DNA of 64,000 nt from Planctomycetales bacterium ZRK34. Lineage in GTDB: Bacteria; Planctomycetota; Phycisphaerae; Phycisphaerales; Zrk34. Made by a program: the position numbers and the translations under genes. Shown here in pieces: positions 9,078 through 17,434 of this stretch (positions are counted from its first letter, which is position 1; the number at the start of each line of letters is the position of its first letter). Below the pieces are notes generated by a model that saw only the letters and a program-made list of their open reading frames with translations, did no database searches and was not told the DNA's origin. The stretch is taken from assembly GCA_014873095.1 (NCBI GenBank), contig CP050848.1, forward strand, positions 310,001-374,000, written 5' to 3'.

Positions 9078-9707
9078 ATGAGCGCATCGATCAAACCATT
9101 TCGTCTTGCCGTGCTGATTTCCGGTGGCGGCCGCACCCTGTTGAACCTCGCCGACTGCATCGATCGCGGCGAAGTCGACGCCGAGATCGCCCTGGTCATC
9201 AGTTCACGCCCCGATGTCGCCGGCGTCGAGCGGGCCCAGCAGCGCGGCCTGCCGGTGAAAATCGTCAACCGCAAGGAATTTCAGACCGCTGAAATTTTCT
9301 CCGATGTCGTCTGGTCCTACATCCGCGAAGCCGAGGCGGACCTGGTCTGCATGGCCGGCTTCCTCAGCCTGCTGATCATCCCCGACGATTTCGAAGGGCG
9401 CGTGATCAACATCCACCCCGCCCTGCTGCCGAAGTTCGGCGGGCAGGGCATGTACGGCCATCATGTCCACGAAGCCGTGCTCGCCGCCGATGAATCCGAG
9501 TCCGGCTGCACCGTGCACATCGCGACCAACGAGTACGACCGCGGCCCGATCATCCTGCAGCGCACCTGCCCCGTGCTGGCGGGTGACGACCCCGACGCGC
9601 TGGCCGATCGCGTGTTCGAACAGGAATGCGTCGCTTACCCCGAAGCCGTCCGCCAGATGATCAAACGCCTGCGCGATCAGGCGGATTCCGGGGCCACGGG
9701 GATTTGA
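9078..9707 (+). CDS. purN: Phosphoribosylglycinamide formyltransferase
   Basis: This 209-residue enzyme of purine synthesis transfers a formyl group from 10-formyltetrahydrofolate to GAR. Motifs: LAVLISGGGRTLLNL at the phosphate-binding N terminus, the catalytic block NIHPALLPKFGGQGMYG with the essential His, and the later aspartate region GCTVHIATNEYDRGPII. Its ATG is only one base from the divergent gluQ ATG, so no promoter fits between the two. Either the promoter lies inside gluQ, or one of the starts is further in. Confidence 0.94.
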   Translation: MSASIKPFRLAVLISGGGRTLLNLADCIDRGEVDAEIALVISSRPDVAGVERAQQRGLPVKIVNRKEFQTAEIFSDVVWSYIREAEADLVCMAGFLSLLIIPDDFEGRVINIHPALLPKFGGQGMYGHHVHEAVLAADESESGCTVHIATNEYDRGPIILQRTCPVLAGDDPDALADRVFEQECVAYPEAVRQMIKRLRDQADSGATGI

Positions 9708-9738
9708 CGCAGCCGGTCATTTGGCCGATACCATCTGT

Positions 9739-11043
9739 ATGCGCCCCATCGACGAAGTCTATCGTGAACTCGGGCAGACCTATCGGCCGGATAATATCTA
9801 CGACCAGGTCATCTGCGAGATTCTTCACACCGCGCGCACCATCGACGTGCCGCACAAGCTGCAGTTGATCATGGCCCAGCCGAAGAACGAGCTGATGGTT
9901 CACTTCCCCGTGAAGATGGACGACGGCACGTTCAAGTTGTTCAAGGGCTACCGCGTGCAGCACAACAATGTGCTGGGCCCGTACAAGGGCGGCATCCGCT
10001 TCCACCCCGGCGTACACCTGGATCACATCAAGGCGCTGTCGGCGGTGATGACCCTCAAGTGCGCGCTGGTGCACTTGCCGTTGGGCGGGGGCAAGGGCGG
10101 CGTGCAGGTCGACCCGCATGCCTTGTCGCCCAAAGAGCTCGAACATCTCACGCGCCGTTTCACCAGCGCGCTGGGCACCAACATCGGGCCGGACTACGAC
10201 ATCCCCGCCCCCGATGTCGGCACCACCGCGCAGATCATGGCGTGGATGGCCGACACGTACATGAACATGACCGAGCCGCACCACCGCCGCTCGGGCCTGG
10301 CTGTTGTGACCGGCAAGCCGTATGAATTCGGTGGATCAGCCGGGCGCGAGAAAGCGACCGGCCAGGGGCTTGTGTATGTGCTCGATGAAATGCTGCCGGA
10401 GATGGGCTACACCGAACTCGATAAGCTGACGTTCAGCGTGATCGGATACGGCAATGTCGGATCATGGGCGGCCCGCCTGCTGGCGCTGCGCGGGTGCAAA
10501 CTCAAGTGCGTGCTCGATCACACCGGCGCCGTGCGTCACGACACCGAACTGGACACCAAGGCCCTGGCCCAGCACGTGTGCGAACACGGCGGTGTGGCCG
10601 GGTTCAAAGGCGGCGAGGCGATCGGTCCCGATGACTTTTACACCACGCCGGTCGACCTGTTCATCCCCGCCGCGCTGGAGCAGATGGTTACCGAAGACAT
10701 CGCCCGCAAGTTGCAATGCAAGGTCGTCGTCGAAGCGGCGAACATTCCGACCACGCCCGAAGGCGACCGCGTGCTGACCGACCGCGGCATCCAGGTGCTG
10801 CCGGCGATTCTGTGTAACGCCGGCGGCGTGACCGTCAGCTATTTCGAGTGGCTTCAGAATCGGCAGGCCGAGTCGTGGGACGGCGAAACCGTCGACCGCG
10901 AGTTGCGCAAGCACATGACGCTGGCCGGCCGACGGGTGAAACTGATGCGTCAGAAATACGAGTGCGATGTCCGAACCGCCGCCTACGCCGCCGCCCTCGA
11001 GTACATCTCCAAGGTCTACAACCTGCGGGGCATCTTCCCGTAA
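9739..11043 (+). CDS. Glu/Leu/Phe/Val-type glutamate dehydrogenase
   Basis: This 434-residue enzyme catalyses the reversible oxidative deamination of glutamate to 2-oxoglutarate and ammonia with NAD(P). It shows the family substrate-domain motifs YKGGIRFHPGVHLDHIKAL, LPLGGGKGGV (catalytic lysine) and DIPAPDVGT, and a Rossmann domain with VIGYGNVGSWAAR. GGSAGREKATGQG matches the hexameric GDH group. The ATG at 9739 is chosen; a TTG six codons upstream is also in frame. Neither has a clear Shine-Dalgarno. The gene follows purN by 31 bases. Confidence 0.94.
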   Translation: MRPIDEVYRELGQTYRPDNIYDQVICEILHTARTIDVPHKLQLIMAQPKNELMVHFPVKMDDGTFKLFKGYRVQHNNVLGPYKGGIRFHPGVHLDHIKALSAVMTLKCALVHLPLGGGKGGVQVDPHALSPKELEHLTRRFTSALGTNIGPDYDIPAPDVGTTAQIMAWMADTYMNMTEPHHRRSGLAVVTGKPYEFGGSAGREKATGQGLVYVLDEMLPEMGYTELDKLTFSVIGYGNVGSWAARLLALRGCKLKCVLDHTGAVRHDTELDTKALAQHVCEHGGVAGFKGGEAIGPDDFYTTPVDLFIPAALEQMVTEDIARKLQCKVVVEAANIPTTPEGDRVLTDRGIQVLPAILCNAGGVTVSYFEWLQNRQAESWDGETVDRELRKHMTLAGRRVKLMRQKYECDVRTAAYAAALEYISKVYNLRGIFP

Positions 11044-11064
11044 GCCATGATTGCTGAAAATCGC

Positions 11065-11093
11065 TTGACGGGGGTGTAACTTTTCGATATTTT
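11065..11093 (+). promoter_or_regulatory. Candidate sigma-70-type promoter
   Basis: TTGACG at 11065-11070 and TATTTT at 11088-11093 are spaced by 17 bases, about 50 bases upstream of the oxidoreductase start. The match is good at -35 and fair at -10. Confidence 0.5.
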
Positions 11094-11098
11094 GATTG

Positions 11099-11112
11099 AT
11101 GTCACGTGACAT
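11099..11112. promoter_or_regulatory. Perfect 14-bp palindrome, possible operator
   Basis: ATGTCACGTGACAT is a perfect palindrome located where the predicted promoter would start transcription. The position suggests binding of a dimeric repressor; which one is unknown. Confidence 0.45.
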
Positions 11113-11144
11113 TTATTCAATTCAGGCCACTTCAGGAGCTTGCG

Positions 11145-12593
11145 ATGAAGCCGATCACCCGTCGAACATTCGTGTCTTGCGCCGGTCAATGCTCCGCAGC
11201 GCTGGCGACTGCAACGATGCTGGGGCCATCGCGGCTTGCCCGCGGGCAAAGCGCCAACGACCAGGTGCGCGTCGCCATTCTCGGCACCGGCGGCAAGGGC
11301 ACACAGCATGTCGGCAACTTCTCCGCGGTGCCGGGTGTGAAAGTTGTGACGGTGTGTGATGCAGACCGTGATCGAGCCGCGGCCGCGGCGAAAAAACACG
11401 AGGCGCTGAAACTGGAAACCGAAACCGATCTGCGTCGCGTGCTCGATCGCAAAGACATCGATGCGGTGTGCATCGCCACGCCGAACCACTGGCACGCGCT
11501 GGCGACGGTATGGGCATGCGAGGCGGGCAAGGATGTGTATGTTGAAAAGCCTGTCGCGCATGACATCTGGCAGGGTCAGCAGATGATCGCCGCGGCGCGT
11601 CGGCATGATCGCATCGTGCAGGCGGGCACACAGCGTCGCAGCGACCCGGGTTGGAAGCAGGCGATTCAAACGATTCACAGCGGCGAGTTCGGCCGCATCC
11701 TGCGCGTGCGGCTGCCGTTTTACAGTCTGCGCCAAAGCATCGGGCATGTTGATGCGCCGCAGGCGCCGCCGAGTTCGGTGGATTACAACCTGTGGGCCGG
11801 GCCGGCGCCGATGTCGCCGATCATGCGCAAGCGGTTTCACTACGACTGGCACTGGTTCTGGGAAACCGGCAACGGCGAGCTCGGCAACAACGGCCCGCAC
11901 ATCCTCGATCTAGCGCGGTGGGCGATCGGGGCCGACGCCCTGCCGCGAAGCATCGTCAGCGCCGGCGGGCGTTACGTGTGGAACGACAACGGGCAGACGC
12001 CGAACACGCACGTGGTTTACTACGATTACGAGCCCGCCCCGATCATCATCGAAATCCGCAACCTGCCGAAGCAGACCGGCGTCCGCGCCAGCGATGTGAT
12101 GCAGCAACTGCGAGCCGGCGTGATCATCGAATGCGAAGGCGCGACCTTCCGCGGCCTCAATGGCGGCGCGTTCTACGATGACAAAGGCGAGCGCATCCGC
12201 AAGGTCGACGGCGACAACGGCCGCGGCCACCCCGCCAACTTCATCGCCGCGGTCCGTTCACGCAAGCGCAGTGATCTGAACTGCGAAATCGCCGAGGGTT
12301 ATCTTTCCACCGCGCTGTGCCTGGTCGGCAATATCAGCCACCGTGTCGGCGCTGCGGCTTCCACCGAAAAGCTGAACTCACCCGACAAACTTTTCAGCGA
12401 TGCGGTCGACCGCATGGTCCAACACCTGCAGGCCAACGATGTCGACGTGACAAAACATCCGCTGACGCTCGGTGCGACATTGCAGATCGATCCCAAAGCC
12501 CAACGCTTCATCAACACGCCACAGGCTGAATCCGCCAACGCGCTGTTGCGCAAGTCCTGTCGTGCGCCGTTCGTTTTTCCCGAAACTGCGTGA
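11145..12593 (+). CDS. Tat-exported Gfo/Idh/MocA family oxidoreductase
   Basis: This 482-residue NAD(P)-dependent oxidoreductase is predicted to act on a sugar or polyol. It has a twin-arginine signal (ITRRTFVSCAG, cleavage near residue 36), a Rossmann fold (VRVAILGTGGKGTQHVGNF), the conserved EKPVAHD strand with the catalytic-region lysine, and the C-terminal alpha/beta domain typical of planctomycete members. The ATG at 11145 has an AGGAG nine bases upstream. It is preceded by a candidate promoter and palindrome and followed by a REP-like repeat and a strong hairpin, so it appears to be transcribed alone. The substrate cannot be told from sequence. Confidence 0.88.
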   Translation: MKPITRRTFVSCAGQCSAALATATMLGPSRLARGQSANDQVRVAILGTGGKGTQHVGNFSAVPGVKVVTVCDADRDRAAAAAKKHEALKLETETDLRRVLDRKDIDAVCIATPNHWHALATVWACEAGKDVYVEKPVAHDIWQGQQMIAAARRHDRIVQAGTQRRSDPGWKQAIQTIHSGEFGRILRVRLPFYSLRQSIGHVDAPQAPPSSVDYNLWAGPAPMSPIMRKRFHYDWHWFWETGNGELGNNGPHILDLARWAIGADALPRSIVSAGGRYVWNDNGQTPNTHVVYYDYEPAPIIIEIRNLPKQTGVRASDVMQQLRAGVIIECEGATFRGLNGGAFYDDKGERIRKVDGDNGRGHPANFIAAVRSRKRSDLNCEIAEGYLSTALCLVGNISHRVGAAASTEKLNSPDKLFSDAVDRMVQHLQANDVDVTKHPLTLGATLQIDPKAQRFINTPQAESANALLRKSCRAPFVFPETA

Positions 12594-12600
12594 TGAAGAC

Positions 12601-12626
12601 CTGGGCCGCGTAGCGGCCCGGCTGTT
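12601..12626 (+). repeat. Single REP-like element
   Basis: The 26-bp unit has a short inner hairpin (GGGCCGC / GCGGCCC) followed by GGCTGTT. Two further copies in inverted orientation form a REPIN at 20299-20363. It lies just after the stop of the oxidoreductase gene. Confidence 0.75.
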
Positions 12627-12664
12627 GAGTGAGCAAGCAAGCGATTAGTCCTTTCAAAAACAAA

Positions 12665-12694
12665 GCGGGAGGCTTCTTAAAGCCTCCCGCCTGT
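12665..12694. terminator. Bidirectional terminator between convergent genes
   Basis: The perfect 11-bp stem GCGGGAGGCTT / AAGCCTCCCGC (12665-12690, loop CTTA) has a short T tract on the plus side and an A/T tract on the other side. It lies between the convergent oxidoreductase and NHL-repeat genes. Confidence 0.8.
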
Positions 12695-12722
12695 TTCGGG
12701 ACACGTGCGATGTCTGGTTGAA

Positions 12723-13937
12723 TTACTTGGTGGGTAGACGGTCAAAGACCGGGGCTTTTTCGCCGTTGGCCTTTTCCTCTTCCGCCTTTTTACGCAGTTC
12801 AGCCTTGCGCTGTTCGACCGCTTTGGTGTCTATCTCGTAAGCGCTGGCCGGCAGGCTGGCGTCCTTGCCGAAGGCGAAGACACCGATCTTGTGCTTGCCG
12901 AACTGGTTGACCACGAACACCAGGTATTCCGGCTTGAAGTTCTTGGCCAGGTACGGCTGGAACACGTCGAGGGTGGTTTTGTCGATGATGATGCCGGCGG
13001 GCAGGCCCAGCGAATAGGGGAACTTGCCGGGAGCGCCGAAGGTGGCCAGCAACTGTCCGCCGGGGTTGAAGATCTGCACAACGTCCCACTGGGCGTCGGT
13101 GACGTAGACGTCGCCCTTGGGATCGATGGCGATGCCCTTGGGCCGTGCGAACGACCCGATGTTCGAACCCGGCCCGCCGATGGTGCCGACGAAAGCGCCG
13201 CTGACCGGATCGAAGATTTTCACCGTCTGCAGGAAGGTGTCGACCACGTAGAGGCGACCGTCGGGGCCGACTTCGAGATTGGTCGGATTGGTCAACTGAT
13301 CCACGCCGAGGCCCTTCTGCCCGATGGTGCGCAGATGCTGGCCCTGCTTGTTGTAGACCTCGACCTTGCCGCCGGAGGTGTCGGTGATGTACAACTCATT
13401 GCCGCGGATCGCACAGTCGATCGGAATCCAGCTTGTCGACTCACCGATTTCGCTGATCAGGCGATCGTTGGCATCGAACACGAGAATCTTGCGGACGGAG
13501 GTATCGCAGAGATACTTGGTTCCATCAGCGTCGATGGTCATGTTCACGGGATTGCGGATGCGGTCGGCCGGGCCGAGCACGCTGTAGGCCCGCGTGGCGA
13601 GGTCGACGAGGTGCACCTTGTTGAGCGAGACGTCGCAGATGTAGAGCTTTTTGTTGTAGATGGCGATGCCATAGGGACTGTCGAACGCAGTCGACGACTT
13701 GGCCTTGGCGTCTTCACCGACGACCCAGTCGGCGAATGAACTCTTGGCCTGGCTGACCCAGTGTTGACCATCGGAGAAACTGGTCAGAAACTGGATGCGC
13801 GGCGGGGCCGGCGGCTCGGGGTAGTAGATGTGCGAATCGGTTTCGGTGGTTTTGGGTTGCGACGAGCAGCCGACCACCAGCACAATCGATGCGGCGGCGA
13901 GTGCGGCCCGACGGGTGAGTGCGCCAAACGGAATCAT
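12723..13937 (-). CDS. NHL-repeat lipoprotein of the cytochrome island
   Basis: This 404-residue lipoprotein (lipobox VVGC, Cys24) is followed by about six NHL beta-propeller blades: repeats of the form NPTNLEVGPDGRLYVVDTF and ARPKGIAIDPKGDVYVTDAQ. A charged Lys/Glu-rich tail ends it. It is related to the NHL protein encoded at 17435. The ATG at 13937 has GGAGG upstream, and a strong -24/-12 promoter precedes it (13979-13994). The site of action is presumably periplasmic or outer-membrane attached. NHL propellers usually bind proteins or carbohydrates; here a structural role next to multiheme cytochromes is likely but not shown. Confidence 0.85.
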   Translation of the reverse strand: MIPFGALTRRAALAAASIVLVVGCSSQPKTTETDSHIYYPEPPAPPRIQFLTSFSDGQHWVSQAKSSFADWVVGEDAKAKSSTAFDSPYGIAIYNKKLYICDVSLNKVHLVDLATRAYSVLGPADRIRNPVNMTIDADGTKYLCDTSVRKILVFDANDRLISEIGESTSWIPIDCAIRGNELYITDTSGGKVEVYNKQGQHLRTIGQKGLGVDQLTNPTNLEVGPDGRLYVVDTFLQTVKIFDPVSGAFVGTIGGPGSNIGSFARPKGIAIDPKGDVYVTDAQWDVVQIFNPGGQLLATFGAPGKFPYSLGLPAGIIIDKTTLDVFQPYLAKNFKPEYLVFVVNQFGKHKIGVFAFGKDASLPASAYEIDTKAVEQRKAELRKKAEEEKANGEKAPVFDRLPTK

Positions 13938-13978
13938 GTTCGACCTCCATGCAACAGGCAGTGTAATAGATAACAGAA

Positions 13979-13994
13979 TGCAAAGCCTGTTCCA
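13979..13994 (-). promoter_or_regulatory. Sigma-54 promoter for the NHL lipoprotein gene
   Basis: On the minus strand the element reads TGGAACAGGCTTTGCA: the -24 GG and -12 GC are separated by exactly 10 bases, and the -12 TTTGCA matches consensus. The predicted transcription start is about 30 bases upstream of the ATG. Confidence 0.7.
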
Positions 13995-14208
13995 GATATG
14001 CAAGCAGCTCAAAAGGACCGGATCCATGCGAATGATGGCGTTTAGCATAGCACATGGGAGCAACCCTGAGGGCTCTTCGTGGCGAAGGTTGGAAAGCTTG
14101 GCTGGTGAAATTCTCAGTAGTGGGAAACAACCTGCCGATGATTGGAGTGTCGGGTGGTCTAACTTGACCGTTTTACGGGATATAGCGATGCTCGGCCGTG
14201 TTTGAGCG

Positions 14209-14225
14209 CGGCATGGGGATTGCCA
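14209..14225 (+). promoter_or_regulatory. Sigma-54 promoter for the cytochrome-porin operon
   Basis: CGGCATGGGGATTGCCA carries GGCA at -24 and TTGC at -12, with the obligatory 10-base spacing between GG and GC. It is 28 bases upstream of the cytochrome ATG, so the transcript leader would be short. Confidence 0.75.
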
Positions 14226-14252
14226 TAGTTTTCCACCCTGCTGGGAGTGGGT

Positions 14253-15395
14253 ATGCGCATTGAGTCCCAACAGCCTGAACCCTCCGCAGCCGACCGTCGC
14301 CCGAGACGCCCTCGGGCCCGGCGTTGGGTGCTGCGCTGCGTGCTGATCGGGTTGGCGCTGGCGACGATGACGCTGATACCGCCCGGCTGCGGCGATCCGC
14401 TGCAGAAGTACCGGGTGATGTCGACGTTCTTCGACGGGGTGCCGCCGCCGGAGGGCTATCGCCTGGCGAACATCCCCGACGAGTTCCGCGGCGAGGGGGC
14501 TGTGCGCCGGCCTGAAGACGGCCTCGTCCAGGCGCAGGACAAGATCAATTACCGGTATCACGCCCCGTATGTGAAGCGGCAGTGTTTTGAATGCCATGAT
14601 GAACGGTCAGGCTATCAGGCGCAGGTGGCGGGCGTCGAGAGCTGCCAGAAGTGTCATGAACCATATTTTCAGATTGCCAAGAGCGACTGGGTGCACGGGC
14701 CGGCGGCGATGTTGGAATGTCGCCTTTGCCACCAAGCCCACCGCTCACCGTACGACGGCCTGCTGACCGAGCCTCAGCCGGACATCTGCTACAAGTGCCA
14801 CGACTCGGCCTGGTTCAGTGACGACCCCTTCCACCGAACCATCAACGACCTGACCTGCTCGAACTGTCACGACCCCCACGCCGCCGGCAATCGTCTGCTG
14901 CTGGTTGATGCGCGCAGCTTCGAACGCCGCTCCAAGATCCGTCACCAGGCCGGGTCCGAACACCCGACCTGGAATCTGACCGAGTGCTCGCAGTGCCACA
15001 TGACCGACGAGTCCAACCGCCTGATCGACAACATCGACAAAGCCTGCGCCACCTGTCACGAAGACCATCTCGTTGAAACCGACCAGCCGCTGCACAAGGC
15101 CGTCACCGAACTGCAGTGCACCGTCTGTCACACCGCCCACAAGTCGCCGCGTCCGAACCTGATCCGCCCCACCGCCGAGCGTGTCTGCTTCAAGTGCCAC
15201 AAGCGCGAAGAGATTCAAACCCTGGCGCACCCCAACGTCACGCATGTCGACTGCCTGGCGTGCCACACCGGCCACCGCGAAGAGCGCCCGCACATGCTGC
15301 GCGAGGGCATCGGCGTGCCGGGCGAGCCGAGCGTTCGCCTGCCGTCGGCAGTCGATGAACTGGCCTCGAAGGTCATCCCGGAGGCGGCGCCATGA
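14253..15395 (+). CDS. Ten-haem c-type cytochrome, membrane-anchored
   Basis: This 380-residue protein has an Arg-rich N terminus, a hydrophobic segment (about residues 26-43) ending in a cysteine (IPPGC), and ten CXXCH haem sites (CFECH, CQKCH, CRLCH, CYKCH, CSNCH, CSQCH, CATCH, CTVCH, CFKCH, CLACH). The paired-CXXCH layout resembles decahaem cytochromes that dock to outer-membrane barrels. The next gene, overlapping by four bases (ATGA), encodes a beta-barrel. I therefore infer that this is the periplasm-facing cytochrome of a porin-cytochrome conduit. ATG 14253 is preferred over GTG 14247 because GGGAGTGG lies just upstream. Whether the IPPGC cysteine is lipidated is unclear, because proline at -3 is atypical. 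Confidence 0.85.
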   Translation: MRIESQQPEPSAADRRPRRPRARRWVLRCVLIGLALATMTLIPPGCGDPLQKYRVMSTFFDGVPPPEGYRLANIPDEFRGEGAVRRPEDGLVQAQDKINYRYHAPYVKRQCFECHDERSGYQAQVAGVESCQKCHEPYFQIAKSDWVHGPAAMLECRLCHQAHRSPYDGLLTEPQPDICYKCHDSAWFSDDPFHRTINDLTCSNCHDPHAAGNRLLLVDARSFERRSKIRHQAGSEHPTWNLTECSQCHMTDESNRLIDNIDKACATCHEDHLVETDQPLHKAVTELQCTVCHTAHKSPRPNLIRPTAERVCFKCHKREEIQTLAHPNVTHVDCLACHTGHREERPHMLREGIGVPGEPSVRLPSAVDELASKVIPEAAP

Positions 15396-17410
15396 TCCGA
15401 TCCGCCGGCCGCGTGGTGATCGTGATGGGCGTCGTGTCGCTGCTGCTGGCAATGGCGCAGCCTGTTGCAGCGCAGAATATCTTCCCCGAATCCGTCGAAA
15501 ACTTCCAGCTCACCGACTGGGGCGGCGAGTTCTTCGTCGACAGCTTCTACTACGCCGACAGCGAGCAACGCTCCGGCGTCAGCACCGAGCAGACTGAATT
15601 CTTCAGCCAGCAGGGCGTCGACCTCTGGTCCAAGGGCTTCATCTACCACCCCAATCTCGTGGACTGGACCGCCGGCGTCCGCGTCGGGGTCAGCTACGAC
15701 GACATCGCCATCAACAACGACACCGGCACCAACGTCGGCGAACTGCTCGGCTACAACTTAAACGCCCTGATCCTCAAGGAAAAACCCGTCACCGGACGTG
15801 TCTTCGCTTCGCTGAATCACCAGTTTCTCGGGCGTTCATTCACGCGGCCGGTGCAGCTTGATACGCGCAGCGAAGGGTTCGAGATCGTCTACAAATCGCC
15901 GATTCTCGTGTCACTGCTGTTCGAACACCGCATCAGCCAAGAGGACTCGGAATTCCGCATCGACGATGAAGACACGCTGCTGACGACGCTGCACGTAACC
16001 GATCAGCGCGATCGCGACTGGCTGACCGAGCTGACCTACGAGCACGAAGAAGTCGACGAAACGCTGCAGTTTTCCGATCCGAACACCGGCCCGCTGTTCA
16101 CGCAGGATCTCAGCGAGACGCGCGACGAAGCGGTGGTCAACAACCGCTGGCGCTTCGGCGAAGGACCGCTGAAGCATTCGATCACCGGCAGCAGCCGCCT
16201 GCTGCGCCGCGAAGGTTTTTTCAACAACGATCTGATCCTCACCAACCAGCGGCTGGACCTGGCCCACAGCGAAACGCTCACCAGCTACTACTCCGGGTCA
16301 TTCGACCTGGACCAGACCGACCAGCAGACCGAGCGCACCATCCGCGGCGAGGCCGGCGTCATCAAACGCATCTACCAGAGCCTGGTTCTCGGCGCCAGTG
16401 TGGATGTGATGGACCGCGACTTCGAAACCGGCTCCGAGCAGGCCTTTGGTGTGAACTTCGACGCCGACTACACCAAGAAGACCCCCATCGGCCAGTACAC
16501 CTCGAACCTCAGCGTCGGCCGCCGCTACGAGAAGGAGCGATCCGACACCGGCCAGCGCACCATTCTCGATGAAGCCGTCACGCTCAACGGCGTCACCCCC
16601 GTCGCCCTGAACTTCGCCCGTGTTGTGACCGGCACCGTCACCGTCACCGACACCACCAACACCATCACCTACTTCCAGGGCATCGACTACGAACTGCAGC
16701 AGATCGGCTCGTTCACCGAAATCCGCCGCCTCGTCGGCGGTACGATCGTCGACGGGCAGACCGTTTTCGTCGACTACCAGATCGACCTGTCGCGCAACGC
16801 AGACTACCACACGGACATGTTCAACTGGTCGCACCGCATCCGCTTCGACGACATCCCGCTGGCGATGTATGTCGAGTACCACCTGCGCGATGAAGTCTTC
16901 GATTCGGGCATCGATCCGATGAACCTCGAACATGATGAACGCTGGCTGGTCGGCAGTGAGGTGTACATCGACGACTTCACCATCGGCGCCGAGTACGAAC
17001 AGCGTAAGCTGCGCCTGTCGCCGCCGTGGGACGCCTACCGCGGGCGCATCAACTACATGCACATGCTCTCACCGGAATCGTCATTGAACGCCAGCGCCCA
17101 TTACGAAATGCTTCAATATGACCAGGCGCAGGAGTTCGGCCTCGAGCCCGGGCGTGATTTCCGTGAAAGCTACGGGCTCAACGCCAACTTCACCTCAAAG
17201 GTCCAGCGAAACCTGCTCGTCCGCCTCGAAGCCAGCTATACCAAGACCAGCGGGCGCAACAACGACGAGCTGATCCGCATCGGCCCCTCGGTCACGTGGT
17301 TCAAGGGGGCGATGGAGCTGACAGTAAGCGGTTATCAGGCCTTTTACCAACAGGAAGAAACCGAAGGCGATACCACGTATTTTTCGGTTAACTTCAAGCG
17401 GAAGTTCTAA
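15392..17410 (+). CDS. Outer-membrane beta-barrel protein (putative conduit porin)
   Basis: This 672-residue protein has a Sec signal (cleavage near VAAQ, residue 28) and then a sequence dominated by alternating amphipathic strands rich in Tyr/Asp/Thr. It ends in FSVNFKRKF, with the C-terminal aromatic residue typical of outer-membrane barrels. No haem site is present. Length and gene context (four-base overlap with a ten-haem cytochrome, in an operon with more cytochromes) resemble porin-cytochrome conduits such as MtrB or OmbB analogues, though no specific sequence homology can be claimed by eye. A role as the barrel sheath around a cytochrome is inference. Confidence 0.7.
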   Translation: MIRSAGRVVIVMGVVSLLLAMAQPVAAQNIFPESVENFQLTDWGGEFFVDSFYYADSEQRSGVSTEQTEFFSQQGVDLWSKGFIYHPNLVDWTAGVRVGVSYDDIAINNDTGTNVGELLGYNLNALILKEKPVTGRVFASLNHQFLGRSFTRPVQLDTRSEGFEIVYKSPILVSLLFEHRISQEDSEFRIDDEDTLLTTLHVTDQRDRDWLTELTYEHEEVDETLQFSDPNTGPLFTQDLSETRDEAVVNNRWRFGEGPLKHSITGSSRLLRREGFFNNDLILTNQRLDLAHSETLTSYYSGSFDLDQTDQQTERTIRGEAGVIKRIYQSLVLGASVDVMDRDFETGSEQAFGVNFDADYTKKTPIGQYTSNLSVGRRYEKERSDTGQRTILDEAVTLNGVTPVALNFARVVTGTVTVTDTTNTITYFQGIDYELQQIGSFTEIRRLVGGTIVDGQTVFVDYQIDLSRNADYHTDMFNWSHRIRFDDIPLAMYVEYHLRDEVFDSGIDPMNLEHDERWLVGSEVYIDDFTIGAEYEQRKLRLSPPWDAYRGRINYMHMLSPESSLNASAHYEMLQYDQAQEFGLEPGRDFRESYGLNANFTSKVQRNLLVRLEASYTKTSGRNNDELIRIGPSVTWFKGAMELTVSGYQAFYQQEETEGDTTYFSVNFKRKF

Positions 17411-17434
17411 GATAAATAAAGTACAGGTGAACTG

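Larger units (their letters stand above)
13938..14252. other. Divergent regulatory region of the cytochrome island
   Basis: No gene is seen in these 315 bases. They hold two divergent -24/-12 promoter candidates, one facing the NHL lipoprotein (13979-13994) and one facing the ten-haem cytochrome operon (14209-14225), separated by about 215 bases. That gap is wide enough for upstream activator sites, but I could not define a convincing repeated activator-binding dyad. Confidence 0.6.

Noticed and set aside
12723-14597. A longer version of the first NHL protein (624 codons)
   Set aside because: The N-terminal extension crosses the promoter region; the lipoprotein signal and GGAGG place the start at 13937.
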